Assembly (NCBI GenBank): GCA_963666755.2
Contig: CAXXGW010000009.1
Coordinates: forward strand, 1-64,000
Source: CAXXOK01 sp963666755
GTDB lineage: Bacteria > Bacillota > Clostridia > Christensenellales > Aristaeellaceae
Reading direction: 5' to 3'
DNA length: 64,000 nt
Part shown: one piece after another, positions 54,898 through 63,721 of the stretch
Layout of the letters: the number at the start of each line of letters is the position of its first letter
Position numbering within the stretch: position 1 is the stretch's first letter
Program-made: the position numbers and the translations under genes
Notes under the pieces: generated by a model
The model's database searches: none
What the model saw: the letters and a program-made list of their open reading frames with translations, nothing else
Told to the model about the DNA's origin: nothing

Positions 54898-55830
54898 TTA
54901 TTCCGCAAACAGCGGGGTGGACAGATACCGATCGCCCGTATCCGGTAACAGCACAACGATGGTCTTACCCTGATACTCCGGCCGTTTGGCCAGCTCAATG
55001 GCCGCCCATGCCGCCGCCCCGGAGGAGATACCCACCAGCACGCCTTCCAGCCTGCCGATCAGGCGGCCGATCTCAAATGCGTCCTCATTGGCTACGCGTA
55101 TAATCTCATCATACACCCCGGTGTTGAGCACCTCGGGCACAAAGCCCGCGCCGATGCCCTGAATTTTATGCAGCCCCGCCGCGCCTCCGGAAAGCACCGG
55201 CGACGAGGCCGGCTCCACCGCGACGATTTTTACCCCGGGGTGCCGCGCCTTCAGATACTCGCCCACGCCGGTGATGGTGCCGCCCGTGCCCACGCCCGAC
55301 ACAAAGGCATCCACTTGCCCGTCGGTATCCGCCTCAATTTCAGGGCCGGTGGTTTCCCGGTGCACGCGGGGGTTGGCGGGGTTCACAAACTGGCCGGGAA
55401 TAAAGCTGTTGGGGGTTTCCTTGGCCAGCTCTTCCGCCTTGGCGATGGCGCCCTTCATGCCTTTGGCGCCCTCCGTCAGCACCAGTTCGGCGCCGTAGGC
55501 TTTCATGATCTGGCGGCGCTCGACGGACATGGTTTCCGGCATCACAATCACCAGCCGGTACCCGCGCGCGGCGGCCACCGAGGCCAGCCCGATGCCGGTA
55601 TTGCCGGACGTCGGCTCGATAATGACCGAGCCGGGCTTTAACAGCCCGCGGGCTTCGGCATCGTCCAGCATGCCCTTGGCGATACGGTCCTTAACCGACC
55701 CGGCGGGGTTAAAATACTCCAGTTTCGCCAGTATGCGAGCCTGCAGGTCCAGATGTTTTTCCACATTGCGCAGTTCCAACAGCGGCGTGCGGCCGATCAA
55801 CTGGTCGGCGGAGGTGTAGATATTGGCCAT
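54898..55830 (-). CDS. cysK: Cysteine synthase A
   Basis: This 310-residue PLP enzyme makes cysteine from O-acetylserine and sulfide. It has NPAGSVKDR with the PLP Lys (near residue 46), the substrate loop PTSGNTG, the phosphate-binding GTGGTITG, and GISSGAAAWAA near the C-terminus, all in CysK order. The length and the end GDRYLSTPLF are typical. ATG 55830 has a GGAAAGGA-like site. The gene is preceded by a promoter at 56017-56045 and converges on the HAD gene through repeat region B. Confidence 0.94.
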   Translation of the reverse strand: MANIYTSADQLIGRTPLLELRNVEKHLDLQARILAKLEYFNPAGSVKDRIAKGMLDDAEARGLLKPGSVIIEPTSGNTGIGLASVAAARGYRLVIVMPETMSVERRQIMKAYGAELVLTEGAKGMKGAIAKAEELAKETPNSFIPGQFVNPANPRVHRETTGPEIEADTDGQVDAFVSGVGTGGTITGVGEYLKARHPGVKIVAVEPASSPVLSGGAAGLHKIQGIGAGFVPEVLNTGVYDEIIRVANEDAFEIGRLIGRLEGVLVGISSGAAAWAAIELAKRPEYQGKTIVVLLPDTGDRYLSTPLFAE

Positions 55831-56016
55831 AATGCCCTTCCTTTCTGCTTGGGAAGACTTCTTTTTCAGGGGTGGAGTGTACTGCGGCAATGCGCCGCCG
55901 GTCTGTGCGCGGCAAGCCGACATCGAAACCCGCTCCCGTTTGGGAAACCCTTCTGCATGCAGCCTCGCGCTCCTTTCCACCTGCTTTGACCGCTGGGGGA
56001 GGTCTTTGGTAACTAT

Positions 56017-56045
56017 AGAATACCCCTATAATCATACTATGTCAA
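56017..56045 (-). promoter_or_regulatory. Promoter of cysK
   Basis: On the minus strand: TTGACA (56045-56040), 17-base spacer, TATTCT (56022-56017), giving a leader of about 180 bases. Confidence 0.55.
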
Positions 56046-56287
56046 TAGGGAAATAGGACTAAGCAATGAAAAACTTCGCCTGCACAACCGCTGCAAAGCG
56101 GTTTACGCTGTCGGACGGCGTACAACCGCAAGGGTTCCAGGAAGGGGCGTGCTCGGAACAGGCTTGTGGCTTCGGAGCATTGCACCTGCGGGTTCACAGC
56201 GGGGCCGGGCGGTACGCCCCTGCGCATTGCAAAGCCCTGCGCAGGGCGGTGGCTGCGGCAATGGGCACGCATGGTTGGGATACGGAC

Positions 56288-56325
56288 GGAAAACCGCCGC
56301 CCCAAGCGTTGGCGAGGGGCGGCGG
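56288..56325 (-). terminator. Terminator of the PRPP-synthetase-like gene
   Basis: On the minus strand, CCGCCGCCCC / GGGGCGGCGG form a 10-bp stem followed by TTTTCC. The rest of the gap 56,046-56,421 shows no credible gene. Confidence 0.65.
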
Positions 56326-56421
56326 TGAGGGCTACAGAAACCCCGGCAACCAACGGCTGGTTCGGCTTACGCCCGCGGCGCGCGTCCCTGCACGGGCGCA
56401 GGGGGAAAAGGGCGGTTGGCG

Positions 56422-57645
56422 TTACACCAGCCGTAGCCCCTGCGCGGCTTGCTGATCCTTATAGCAGGTAACCAGCTTGCGAATCCGGTCGTAGGGGTTG
56501 AGCAGGCGGCTCAGGCTGCGGTCGTGGTTGAGCGACGCAATGATAAAGCTGACGTACTTGCTCATATCCGCCTCGATAAACCAGCTGGCGGATTTGAGTT
56601 CCGGCGTGCGGTAGGTGAGGTTGGTGGAAATCACACGGGTCAGGATGCCCTCCTCATAGGCTTTCTGGAAGGATTCCAGCCCGTTGGTAAACAGCGCGAA
56701 GGTCGCGGCGGCATAAATGCGGTTGGCGTTGCGCTTTTTCAGCTCCCGCGCCAGATCCAGAATGCTCTCACCGGACGCGAGGATGTCGTCGCTGACGAAC
56801 ACGTCCTTATTTTCGACGTTGTCGCCCAGATATTCATGGGCGATGATGGGGTTGCGGCCGTCCACAATGGTGGTATAATCCCGGCGTTTGTAAAACAGGC
56901 CCATATCCAGTCCCAGCACTGAGGAGTAGAAGATGTTGCGGTCGATGGCGCCCTCGTCGGGGCTGACGATCATCATATGGCCGCGATCCAGCCGCAGGTC
57001 GGCCTGGTTGCGCAGCAGCGCCTTCAGGATTTGGTAGGTGGGCTTGACGCTGTCAAACCCGGTCAGGGGAACGGCGTTTTGCACGCGGGGGTCGTGTGCG
57101 TCAAAGGTGATGATATTGGAAACGCCCATGCTTTCCAGCTCCTGCAGGGCCAGCGCGCAATCGAGACTTTCGCGGCTGGTGCGGCGGTGTTGCCGGCCTT
57201 CGTACAGCATGGGCATAATCAGGTTGATACGTTTGGCGCGCCCACCGATGGCGGCGATGATGCGCTTGATGTCCTGGTAATGATCGTCGGGGGACATGGG
57301 TACGGTTTTCCCGTACATTTTATACGTCACATTATAGGCGCCGACATCGGCCAGAATGTAGATATCGTACCCGCGCACGGAACTGCGGATCATGCCTTTG
57401 GCTTCGCCTGTGCCAAAGCGCGGACACTGCACGTCGATCAGGAAATTGTCCCGGTTGGCGCCCAGGACGCCGAACAGGGGGGTCTGCGTATCCTCCAGGG
57501 CCTCCTGATGCTCACGCCACTTCATCAGCCAACGGTTGACACTCGCACCCAACTCCTCGCATCCCGGCATGGCAATCAGGCCGAGCGGGGCGTAGGGTGC
57601 GGTCAGAATTTCCTCGTCGTTCCAGCTGTTTGTAAAGTCCGTCAT
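56422..57645 (-). CDS. Ribose-phosphate pyrophosphokinase-like protein, long divergent form
   Basis: A 407-residue protein built as two phosphoribosyltransferase-like domains. The first contains DVGAYNVTYKMYGK, SPDDHYQDIKRIIAAIGGRA and INLIMPMLYEGRQHRR, which correspond to the ATP-side loop of PRPP synthetase. ITFDAHDPRVQN follows at the place of the usual DLH-Q motif, and MMIVSPDEGAIDR matches the SPD-G segment. The PRPP loop VFVSDDILASGES is altered from the usual DDxIDTGGT. Canonical enzymes are about 315 residues; such long forms occur in Clostridia and may or may not be the main PRPP source. GGAGCG precedes the ATG. Confidence 0.8.
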   Translation of the reverse strand: MTDFTNSWNDEEILTAPYAPLGLIAMPGCEELGASVNRWLMKWREHQEALEDTQTPLFGVLGANRDNFLIDVQCPRFGTGEAKGMIRSSVRGYDIYILADVGAYNVTYKMYGKTVPMSPDDHYQDIKRIIAAIGGRAKRINLIMPMLYEGRQHRRTSRESLDCALALQELESMGVSNIITFDAHDPRVQNAVPLTGFDSVKPTYQILKALLRNQADLRLDRGHMMIVSPDEGAIDRNIFYSSVLGLDMGLFYKRRDYTTIVDGRNPIIAHEYLGDNVENKDVFVSDDILASGESILDLARELKKRNANRIYAAATFALFTNGLESFQKAYEEGILTRVISTNLTYRTPELKSASWFIEADMSKYVSFIIASLNHDRSLSRLLNPYDRIRKLVTCYKDQQAAQGLRLV

Positions 57646-57975
57646 GCTTTACGCTCCTTTGGCATCGATCCAGGCTTTCTTTGGGCAGACCCAGTATACC
57701 CTAAATCGGTCGGGAAAGGAAGGGCGCGAAAAAAGAAAGGCAAACATTCCGCCGCGTTTTGTGAAAATGCTCCAGTTTGCACGCCATTTCCTTGGCCCAC
57801 TTTTCAGGAGGCACACTGCACGCCCGCAGGGCAAAGCGCTCCACGGGGAGGCTTTTCCCGGTGCGCACCTTTGGACGGAATGCGGAGGCCGGGTGCGGGG
57901 CGAAGGGCCGTTTCCCACGGGTGACCGGAGATTTTTGGAAAATTGTTCGCCTTTTTGTCACGGGAGGCCTGGGGT
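57646..57975. other. 330-base gap between two minus-strand genes
   Basis: No gene with support. A TATACT box on the minus strand at 57697-57692 could be the -10 of the PRPP-synthetase-like gene, without a clear -35. It also follows the GtrA stop, but I found no convincing terminator. Confidence 0.35.
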
Positions 57976-58479
57976 TCAGTTCTGCGCGGGCGGTTCCTCT
58001 GCGGGCGTTTCCTGCGCGGGGGCGTCGGCGCGGGGCTTGAACACCCAGAACTTGCTGGCGACGTAGTTGAACACCATCACCAGCACCAGGATGCACAGCC
58101 GGTTCCAGAAGTTGGTCAGGCCTGTCAGCTTCAGCAGCGCGGCAACGCCTTCCTCTAAAAGAGCCCAGCTGGCCAGCCTTGCGGCGATAAACTCCAGAAA
58201 CTCGCGGCGTTTGCTTTGCGCATCGCCGCCGCGTACGCGGAACACCATCCACCGGTTGATCCAGAACGCGAAGATGACCGCCACAATCCAGGAAAAGGCG
58301 TTGCCGATCATCAGTTGCAGGGTGTTGGCGCCGTTGATGGTATGGTCTGCGGAAAGCAGGATGTAGCAGCCATAGGAAACAATCAGGCTCAGGATGGTCG
58401 TCAGGGCTCCCGCAATCACATAGCGGATCAGTTCCAGCAGTTCCTGCCGGTCTTTAAGCAGGGCACGGAGCTTTTGCAT
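57976..58479 (-). CDS. GtrA family membrane protein
   Basis: A 167-residue protein with four membrane spans (LIRYVIAGALTTILSLIVSY; LMIGNAFSWIVAVIFAFWINRWMVF; two more near 100-150) and the GtrA ending NYVASKFWVFK. GtrA proteins help move or present undecaprenyl-linked sugars, working with a GtrB-type glycosyltransferase; one is encoded divergently at 62.8 kb. The last 20 residues are Pro/Glu/Ala-rich. It is the last gene of a minus-strand group starting at 62,605. Confidence 0.9.
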   Translation of the reverse strand: MQKLRALLKDRQELLELIRYVIAGALTTILSLIVSYGCYILLSADHTINGANTLQLMIGNAFSWIVAVIFAFWINRWMVFRVRGGDAQSKRREFLEFIAARLASWALLEEGVAALLKLTGLTNFWNRLCILVLVMVFNYVASKFWVFKPRADAPAQETPAEEPPAQN

Positions 58480-58482
58480 GCG

Positions 58483-58698
58483 TTATTCCTCTCCATGATC
58501 GCCGCGCGCGTAGTCGCAGCTTAAAATATCCACCAGGGGGACGGTTATGGGGGTTTTGCGTGCGCCCACGCGCAGGGTGGCAGTCTGCCCGTCCAGCGCG
58601 AGTACGGTTACAGTCGCCTGCGTGAGCTTGCCTTCGGTTTGCAGCACCGCGCGGATTTTGCGCCCGTGGGTGAGCGAGTAACGCAGAAAGCGATCCAT
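58483..58698 (-). CDS. Small hypothetical protein
   Basis: I do not recognise this 71-residue protein. It begins MDRFLRYSLTHGRKIRAVL, has a strand-rich middle (ATVTVLALDGQTATLRVG) and an acidic tail (YARGDHGEE). This layout looks like a small beta-barrel (SH3/Sm-like). GAAAGGGAGG precedes the ATG. It sits four bases before gtrA and 16 after the large membrane protein, so it is in one operon with them. Confidence 0.65.
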   Translation of the reverse strand: MDRFLRYSLTHGRKIRAVLQTEGKLTQATVTVLALDGQTATLRVGARKTPITVPLVDILSCDYARGDHGEE

Positions 58699-58714
58699 CG
58701 CGGCCTCCCTTTCT

Positions 58715-61291
58715 TTACGGTGCGACGGGAGCGAAGGGGTTCGGCTGGGCCGTGCCCGCCTTGCGCAGGGCTTCCGGCACGGTCAGGATCAGCGTATTGC
58801 CGTCGTCGCTTTCGTACAGCACCGGGAACAGTGAGCGCAGGGCTTGCGCATTCACGGTGTAGGCGGCCCATTCGGAAGGGCTTACGTAAATATACTCCAC
58901 CCCGTAGCGGGAAAGCAAATCCAGATGCTCGCGCGGCGCTTCGTAAAACGCCTGTACCTCGGCCTTGCGGGGCGCGGTGGAAAAGCCGTGGTAGTACAGG
59001 TACAGGTCGCTGCCGCACACAATGGTGCGGCCCGCGAGGCTGGCCACGGGGTTCAGGTGCTGGGTGCCGGTCAGGAAAACGCTGTGCTCGGGCGTGCTGC
59101 GCTGCACAAACGTGGCTACCGTCTGGTCGGCTACACTGTAGGCGGGGTAATCGCTCACGGTTTCGCGGGCGATGGTCAGACCGCCGGAAAGGAAGCACGT
59201 AATCAGGAACAATGCCGCGATGCCCTTTGCGCCGCCTATGCCGCGCAGCCGGGCGTACAGCTCCAGCGCGTAATCCGCCGCCATGGGCAGGCACAGCAGG
59301 TAGGCCACGTAAAACAGCTTGTTGTTATCGTACTCGTTGGGCTGGAACAGGATCAGCTCCGCCACCAGCACAATCAGCAGCGCGCCCAGCGCCAGGATGC
59401 GGTTCTGGCGAATCCAGTCGCGCGGGGGCGGGTTATCGGCAAAGCAGGTTTCCGGCGCGCCCACGGTGGTCGGGTGCGCGTGGAAGCGCTCCTCCACCTC
59501 GTCCTGCTGGCGGTAGGTGGCGTGGAACAGCTCCTCCAGCAACGGCCGGTGGCTCTGCTCGGGCTTCGCGTCGCCGGTTACGGCGCGCATCACCCCTACG
59601 CGGTCGTTATCCTCCGGGGAGAAGGCGGAGGCGCGCAGTTTTTCCGGCGGCAGGGGGCGTACGTAGGGCAGCTCTACATTCAAAAGCGGCGGAGCATTGT
59701 GTACGGCTTCCATCCGATCCATACCATAGGCGGGCATGTCGGCGGTAAAGACGCTGTGCCGTCCGGGCGCGAGGGTTTCTGCTTCGGCTTCGGCGCCGGG
59801 CTCGGCGTCGGCTGCGGGCGGGGCGGCAGGCTCCGGCGCGGGCGCTTCCTCTTCCGGCTCCGGTTCCGGCTCGGGCTCCGGCTGGAGCTCATGCGCGGCC
59901 TCAACCTCCGGCTGGGGCTCGGGCTCCGGCGTGTACAGCCCGTCGGTCAGCACGGCGGCCTGCTCGGCCTCGGTGCGCAGATCGCCCTGGCGTCGCTGGA
60001 ACACCGCCAGCAAAATCAGCAGATACGGCACCCCGATGTTTTTAATGTAGAACCAGAAATATGGATCTACCAGCCCCTGCCCATTTCGGTTGTTGCACCA
60101 GTTGAACTGGAAGCGCAGGAAGTGGTCGCTGGCCGTCGCCTGCACAAAGGTGAAATCCGTCAGCTGCGGCATGGCGAGCACCGCCGCTATGCAGCCGTAC
60201 AGTGCAAAGGGTGCAAACGCGTCGGCACGCCGCCCGTGCGGGGCGGTGGCCATCGCGTAGCCGCAAAAGCCGAGGCTGGCAAGTCCCAGCGCCAGAAAGG
60301 TGTGGGTGTGCAGCATCGGCAGCCCGCCCGCCATCAGCCCCGCCAGCAGCATGGCGCGCATGCGGGGGCGACGGCGCAGCATCAGCGGCGGCAACACCAG
60401 GTTCAGGATGGGCATCAGCATCGCCCAGCCGCCCAGGAACCCGCGCTGCGGCACCAGCATATCGCACAGGATGTTTACCCAGCGCAGGTTGTTGGGGTCG
60501 GGCTGGTTGGTGGGAGTCTGGTAATAGCTGGTCAGCACCGTGCGCAGATGATCCCACGCCGTGGTGACGACGCCGTTTTCCACCGTGCCGCTGAGCGTAT
60601 AGAAAAACCCAAGCCCGCCGTTGATGAACAGCAGGCCGAACGCCAGAAACACCGCGCCGCGCCTGCGGCAAAGCTGCGCGCACAGAAGGGCGAAGCCCAC
60701 AAACACATACGCGCACAGCACCGTGCCGGTTACGGCCATGGCGGTGGGCAGGTCGGCACCCAGCAGCAGGAAAGTAGTGGCAAAGGTGTCCGACAGGTAG
60801 GGGTAGGCCATGGTCGCGCCCACCATCAGGCTGTTGTGCAGCGGAAAGGGCGCGTTCACCGCCGAGGTGGCGATGGCCAGATGCAGCGACAGATCGCCGT
60901 AGGTGCTCTGCCCCACGTGGTAGCCGTCGACGGCAGGCCGCAGCGAGTGCGTAAACTCCAGCCACGCGGCCAGCAACGTAAGCGGCACCGCCACCAGCAG
61001 CACCGCGCGCAGCATGCGCCGATCCTCCTCGCACACACGTACGCGCGGGGCGCGGTCGCGGCTCATCCAGGCTGCCATGACCGCCACCAGCAGCGTAAGC
61101 GCCGCAAGCAGGTGCGCCGTTACCGTGAAGGCCACCGCGCGCGCCCACAGCGCGGGCAGCCAGAGCACGAGCATCAGCCCGATGCCCGCCCCCGCGTACC
61201 AGCGGGGCAGGGGCCTTAGCCCCGGCAGCCAGTAGCGGGCAATCAGCAGGCCGCCCGCCAGAAAGAAAAGCAGGTAAACAATGCCGGCCAA
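58715..61291 (-). CDS. Large multi-span membrane protein, GT-C glycosyltransferase-like
   Basis: An 858-residue protein with about twelve or more spans in residues 1-435, a long soluble Glu/Pro-rich insert (about 445-600, with runs of EPEPEP), two or three more spans (about 625-700) and a C-terminal soluble domain. An early extracytoplasmic loop contains 'STYGDLSLHLA', and the last domain holds 'LSRYGVEYIYVSPSEWAAY'. This is the layout of GT-C enzymes that take sugars from polyprenyl phosphate, as in arabinosyl or mannosyl transferases. GtrA and GtrB-like neighbours support a role in glycan transfer. The acceptor is unknown. Confidence 0.68.
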   Translation of the reverse strand: MAGIVYLLFFLAGGLLIARYWLPGLRPLPRWYAGAGIGLMLVLWLPALWARAVAFTVTAHLLAALTLLVAVMAAWMSRDRAPRVRVCEEDRRMLRAVLLVAVPLTLLAAWLEFTHSLRPAVDGYHVGQSTYGDLSLHLAIATSAVNAPFPLHNSLMVGATMAYPYLSDTFATTFLLLGADLPTAMAVTGTVLCAYVFVGFALLCAQLCRRRGAVFLAFGLLFINGGLGFFYTLSGTVENGVVTTAWDHLRTVLTSYYQTPTNQPDPNNLRWVNILCDMLVPQRGFLGGWAMLMPILNLVLPPLMLRRRPRMRAMLLAGLMAGGLPMLHTHTFLALGLASLGFCGYAMATAPHGRRADAFAPFALYGCIAAVLAMPQLTDFTFVQATASDHFLRFQFNWCNNRNGQGLVDPYFWFYIKNIGVPYLLILLAVFQRRQGDLRTEAEQAAVLTDGLYTPEPEPQPEVEAAHELQPEPEPEPEPEEEAPAPEPAAPPAADAEPGAEAEAETLAPGRHSVFTADMPAYGMDRMEAVHNAPPLLNVELPYVRPLPPEKLRASAFSPEDNDRVGVMRAVTGDAKPEQSHRPLLEELFHATYRQQDEVEERFHAHPTTVGAPETCFADNPPPRDWIRQNRILALGALLIVLVAELILFQPNEYDNNKLFYVAYLLCLPMAADYALELYARLRGIGGAKGIAALFLITCFLSGGLTIARETVSDYPAYSVADQTVATFVQRSTPEHSVFLTGTQHLNPVASLAGRTIVCGSDLYLYYHGFSTAPRKAEVQAFYEAPREHLDLLSRYGVEYIYVSPSEWAAYTVNAQALRSLFPVLYESDDGNTLILTVPEALRKAGTAQPNPFAPVAP

Positions 61292-61333
61292 GGAAGCATC
61301 CCTCCCATACCCGGTGCGCGGGCAGGCTGCCCG

Positions 61334-62605
61334 TTACACCGAGAGCATTTGCCGGAAAAACTGAACCGCCGTCTGCAAGGCTTCGTCATCCACGCCGCAT
61401 TCGTCGCGCAGCGCTTCCTCACCGCCCAGCAGATAGGGGGAGAACCGGTAAACCTTGCCGTTCAGCCCGGCGTAAAAACGGCCGTCGGACTCATACGGTG
61501 CCAGACAGGGCACGATCACTGCCCGTTCAAAGAGGATTTCGATGGCCGTCTCCAGCGCGTCCCACGCTTCGCCAGCGGTGCGGCTGGCCGGGCTGGCCTC
61601 GTGGCGCACGGTCACTTCCAGCGTGGCGCCGCCGCGGCGTACCCGGCGGGCCAGCTGCTTTTGCCACACGGTCAGTGGGCGGCCCGGTACGGTGCGCAGG
61701 GTAAAGCTCAGTTCCGCCGCCGTGGGGCTGCGGGAAGGCTCGCCCTGCGTGCGCACGCCCGTAACTGTAAGGTCGCTGCTGAAAAACTGCGTAAACACCG
61801 CGCGTTTGCGCCAAAACAGCCGCAGTAGCGGAAAGGTGAGCCGGGGGTAAAGCAGCAGCAGGCGGCGGGGCATGGGCGCATGCCGCGCGATGGCGGCCAG
61901 CATCTGGTCGCTGGCGGGGCAGAGCGTCGCCCGGCGCGGCCGCAGCCCCAGGCGGGAGCCGCTTTTAAGCAGCACGTTCAGCGGTCGGGCCGCGCCGCGC
62001 TCATCGCCCAGCGGCACGGGCGGGGCGATCACACGGCCATCCAGACGGCCTTTTTCGGTGATGCCGATCAGCGCCAGCGGCGCGCCCGCGGGCAGATAGC
62101 GGCAGAAGGCCGCGTGCGTGGCGTAACCGCCGTAATCCAATACAAAACAGGGGTTGGCCCCGCGCTTGGCCAGATACACGGCCATGGCCTGCGCGCCCAG
62201 CCCTTCGCCAAGGCCGTCCATGCTCAGGGCCAGGTACAGGTCGCCGCCCGGGCGGTAACCGCCGATCAGCAGCGCGTCCAGCGCCTCCAGCAACGCTATG
62301 GCATGCGCGCGCTGCAGGGGCGCGCACAGCGGGCCTTCCGGGTGCGGCGCCTCGCGGCAGGGTAGCGCGTCCATGTGGGCCACAAACACCAGCGGATCGG
62401 TGATGTTCGCACCCGGCATTTCCAATAACAGCGCGCCGTTGGCAAAGGTCTTGACCTCGGCGTGCGCGAAAACCGAGGGGTAACGCTCGCGCAGCAGCGC
62501 GGCCGCGCGGGCCGCGCCCTCCGGCGTATAGCCGGTGTAAAAATGCAGCGCGCGCAGCATATCCTTTGCCCGCCGGTAATCCAGCGGCGCCAGAAATTCG
62601 CTCAT
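61334..62605 (-). CDS. M20 peptidase-like protein lacking most active-site residues
   Basis: A 423-residue protein with the M20/PM20D1 layout. VFVAHMDALP carries the first His-x-Asp. YLALSMDGLGEGLGAQAMAVYLAKRG stands where HDEEVGG..GA would be, followed by FVLDYGG, and PYESDGRFY near the C-terminus where DSRH is expected. The bridging Asp, the Glu pair and the last His all appear replaced, so catalysis in the normal way is doubtful. A middle segment (61.7-62.0 kb) forms the lid. It starts a minus-strand operon with the GT-C-like gene. It could be a binding or regulatory protein. The frame is intact. Confidence 0.68.
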   Translation of the reverse strand: MSEFLAPLDYRRAKDMLRALHFYTGYTPEGAARAAALLRERYPSVFAHAEVKTFANGALLLEMPGANITDPLVFVAHMDALPCREAPHPEGPLCAPLQRAHAIALLEALDALLIGGYRPGGDLYLALSMDGLGEGLGAQAMAVYLAKRGANPCFVLDYGGYATHAAFCRYLPAGAPLALIGITEKGRLDGRVIAPPVPLGDERGAARPLNVLLKSGSRLGLRPRRATLCPASDQMLAAIARHAPMPRRLLLLYPRLTFPLLRLFWRKRAVFTQFFSSDLTVTGVRTQGEPSRSPTAAELSFTLRTVPGRPLTVWQKQLARRVRRGGATLEVTVRHEASPASRTAGEAWDALETAIEILFERAVIVPCLAPYESDGRFYAGLNGKVYRFSPYLLGGEEALRDECGVDDEALQTAVQFFRQMLSV

Positions 62606-62793
62606 GCCCGACCTCCCGCGATTATGCTCTTAGGCATAGTTCGCTTTGCGGGGGGTGAAATCCTGCCGGAAGGGCGTGGGCAATTCGCCCGCGCGGGGGT
62701 GGGCGTATGCTTCCCTTTGCCCCCGAAACGTGCTATGATGGGGTGTGCCCGCCCGCCGCGCGCGGCCAAACAAACCGAGGAGGCGCATGCGCC

Positions 62794-63717
62794 GTGAAAC
62801 GACTGAGCATCGTCGTGCCCTGTTATAATGAAGAGGAAGCCATTCCCCTGTACTTCGCGGCTTGCGCCCCACAGGCGGACGCGCTGGATGTGGAAACCGA
62901 ATGGTGGTTTGTGGACGACGGCAGCAGCGACGGCACGCTGGAGAAGCTCAAGACCCTGCGCCAGCGGGACGAGCGCGTGCATTACCTGAGTTTCAGCCGC
63001 AATTTTGGCAAGGAAGCCGCGATGTACGCCGGGCTGGAAGCCGCCGCCGGCGACTATGTGGCCGTGATGGATGTCGATTTGCAGGACCCGCCGCACCTGC
63101 TGGGCACGATGCTTGCGGGGGTGCAGGGCGGCGCGTACGATTGTGTGGCGACCCGGCGCGTAACCCGCAAGGGGGAGCCGCGGCTGCGCTCTTTCTTTGC
63201 GCGGGCGTTTTACCGGCTGATTAACCGCATCAGCAAAACCGAGGTGGTGGACGGCGCGCGGGATTTCCGGCTGATGAACCGCCCCATGGTGGACGCGATC
63301 CTTTCCCTGCGGGAGGTAAGCCGTTTCAGCAAGGGCATTTTCAGCTGGGTCGGGTTCCGCACCCAATGGCTGGAGTATGAAAACATCCAGCGCGTGGCGG
63401 GCGAAACCAAGTGGTCGTTCTGGAAGCTGCTTTTGTATTCGCTGGACGGTATCATCGGCTTTTCCACGGCGCCGCTGGCCATCGCCAGCGTAATGGGCAT
63501 TGTGTTCTGTTTGCTGGCGTTCGTGCTGATTCTGTTCTTCTTTATTAAAACCCTCATTTGGGGCGATCCGGTGGCCGGGTTCCCGGCGATGATCTGCATC
63601 ATCCTGATGCTGGGCGGCATCCAGCTGTTTTGCATCGGCATTCTGGGGCAATACCTGAGCAAGACCTATCTGGAAACCAAGCATCGCCCCATCTACATCG
63701 CCCGGGAAAAGGAGTGA
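62794..63717 (+). CDS. GtrB-like family 2 glycosyltransferase
   Basis: A 307-residue protein: GT-A domain with LSIVVPCYNEEEAIP at the start, WWFVDDGSSDGT, DVDLQDPP (metal-binding acidic motif) and RDFRLMNRPMV, then two membrane spans (about 230-295). This is the layout of GtrB/DPM1 enzymes, which attach a sugar to undecaprenyl phosphate on the cytoplasmic side. With GtrA and the GT-C-like protein it would form a three-part glycosylation system. GTG 62794 was chosen because it follows AGGAGG by ten bases and opens the family sequence. Confidence 0.92.
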   Translation: MKRLSIVVPCYNEEEAIPLYFAACAPQADALDVETEWWFVDDGSSDGTLEKLKTLRQRDERVHYLSFSRNFGKEAAMYAGLEAAAGDYVAVMDVDLQDPPHLLGTMLAGVQGGAYDCVATRRVTRKGEPRLRSFFARAFYRLINRISKTEVVDGARDFRLMNRPMVDAILSLREVSRFSKGIFSWVGFRTQWLEYENIQRVAGETKWSFWKLLLYSLDGIIGFSTAPLAIASVMGIVFCLLAFVLILFFFIKTLIWGDPVAGFPAMICIILMLGGIQLFCIGILGQYLSKTYLETKHRPIYIAREKE

Positions 63718-63721
63718 GCCT

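Noticed and set aside
56066..56455. A 129-residue plus-strand frame between cysK and the PRPP-synthetase-like gene
   Set aside because: It crosses the terminator of the minus-strand gene and overlaps its end; low-complexity composition with no recognisable domain.
58844..61219. A 791-codon plus-strand frame opposite the GT-C-like gene
   Set aside because: Its Gln/Arg/His-rich product is an antisense shadow; the minus-strand frame has membrane spans and operon context.
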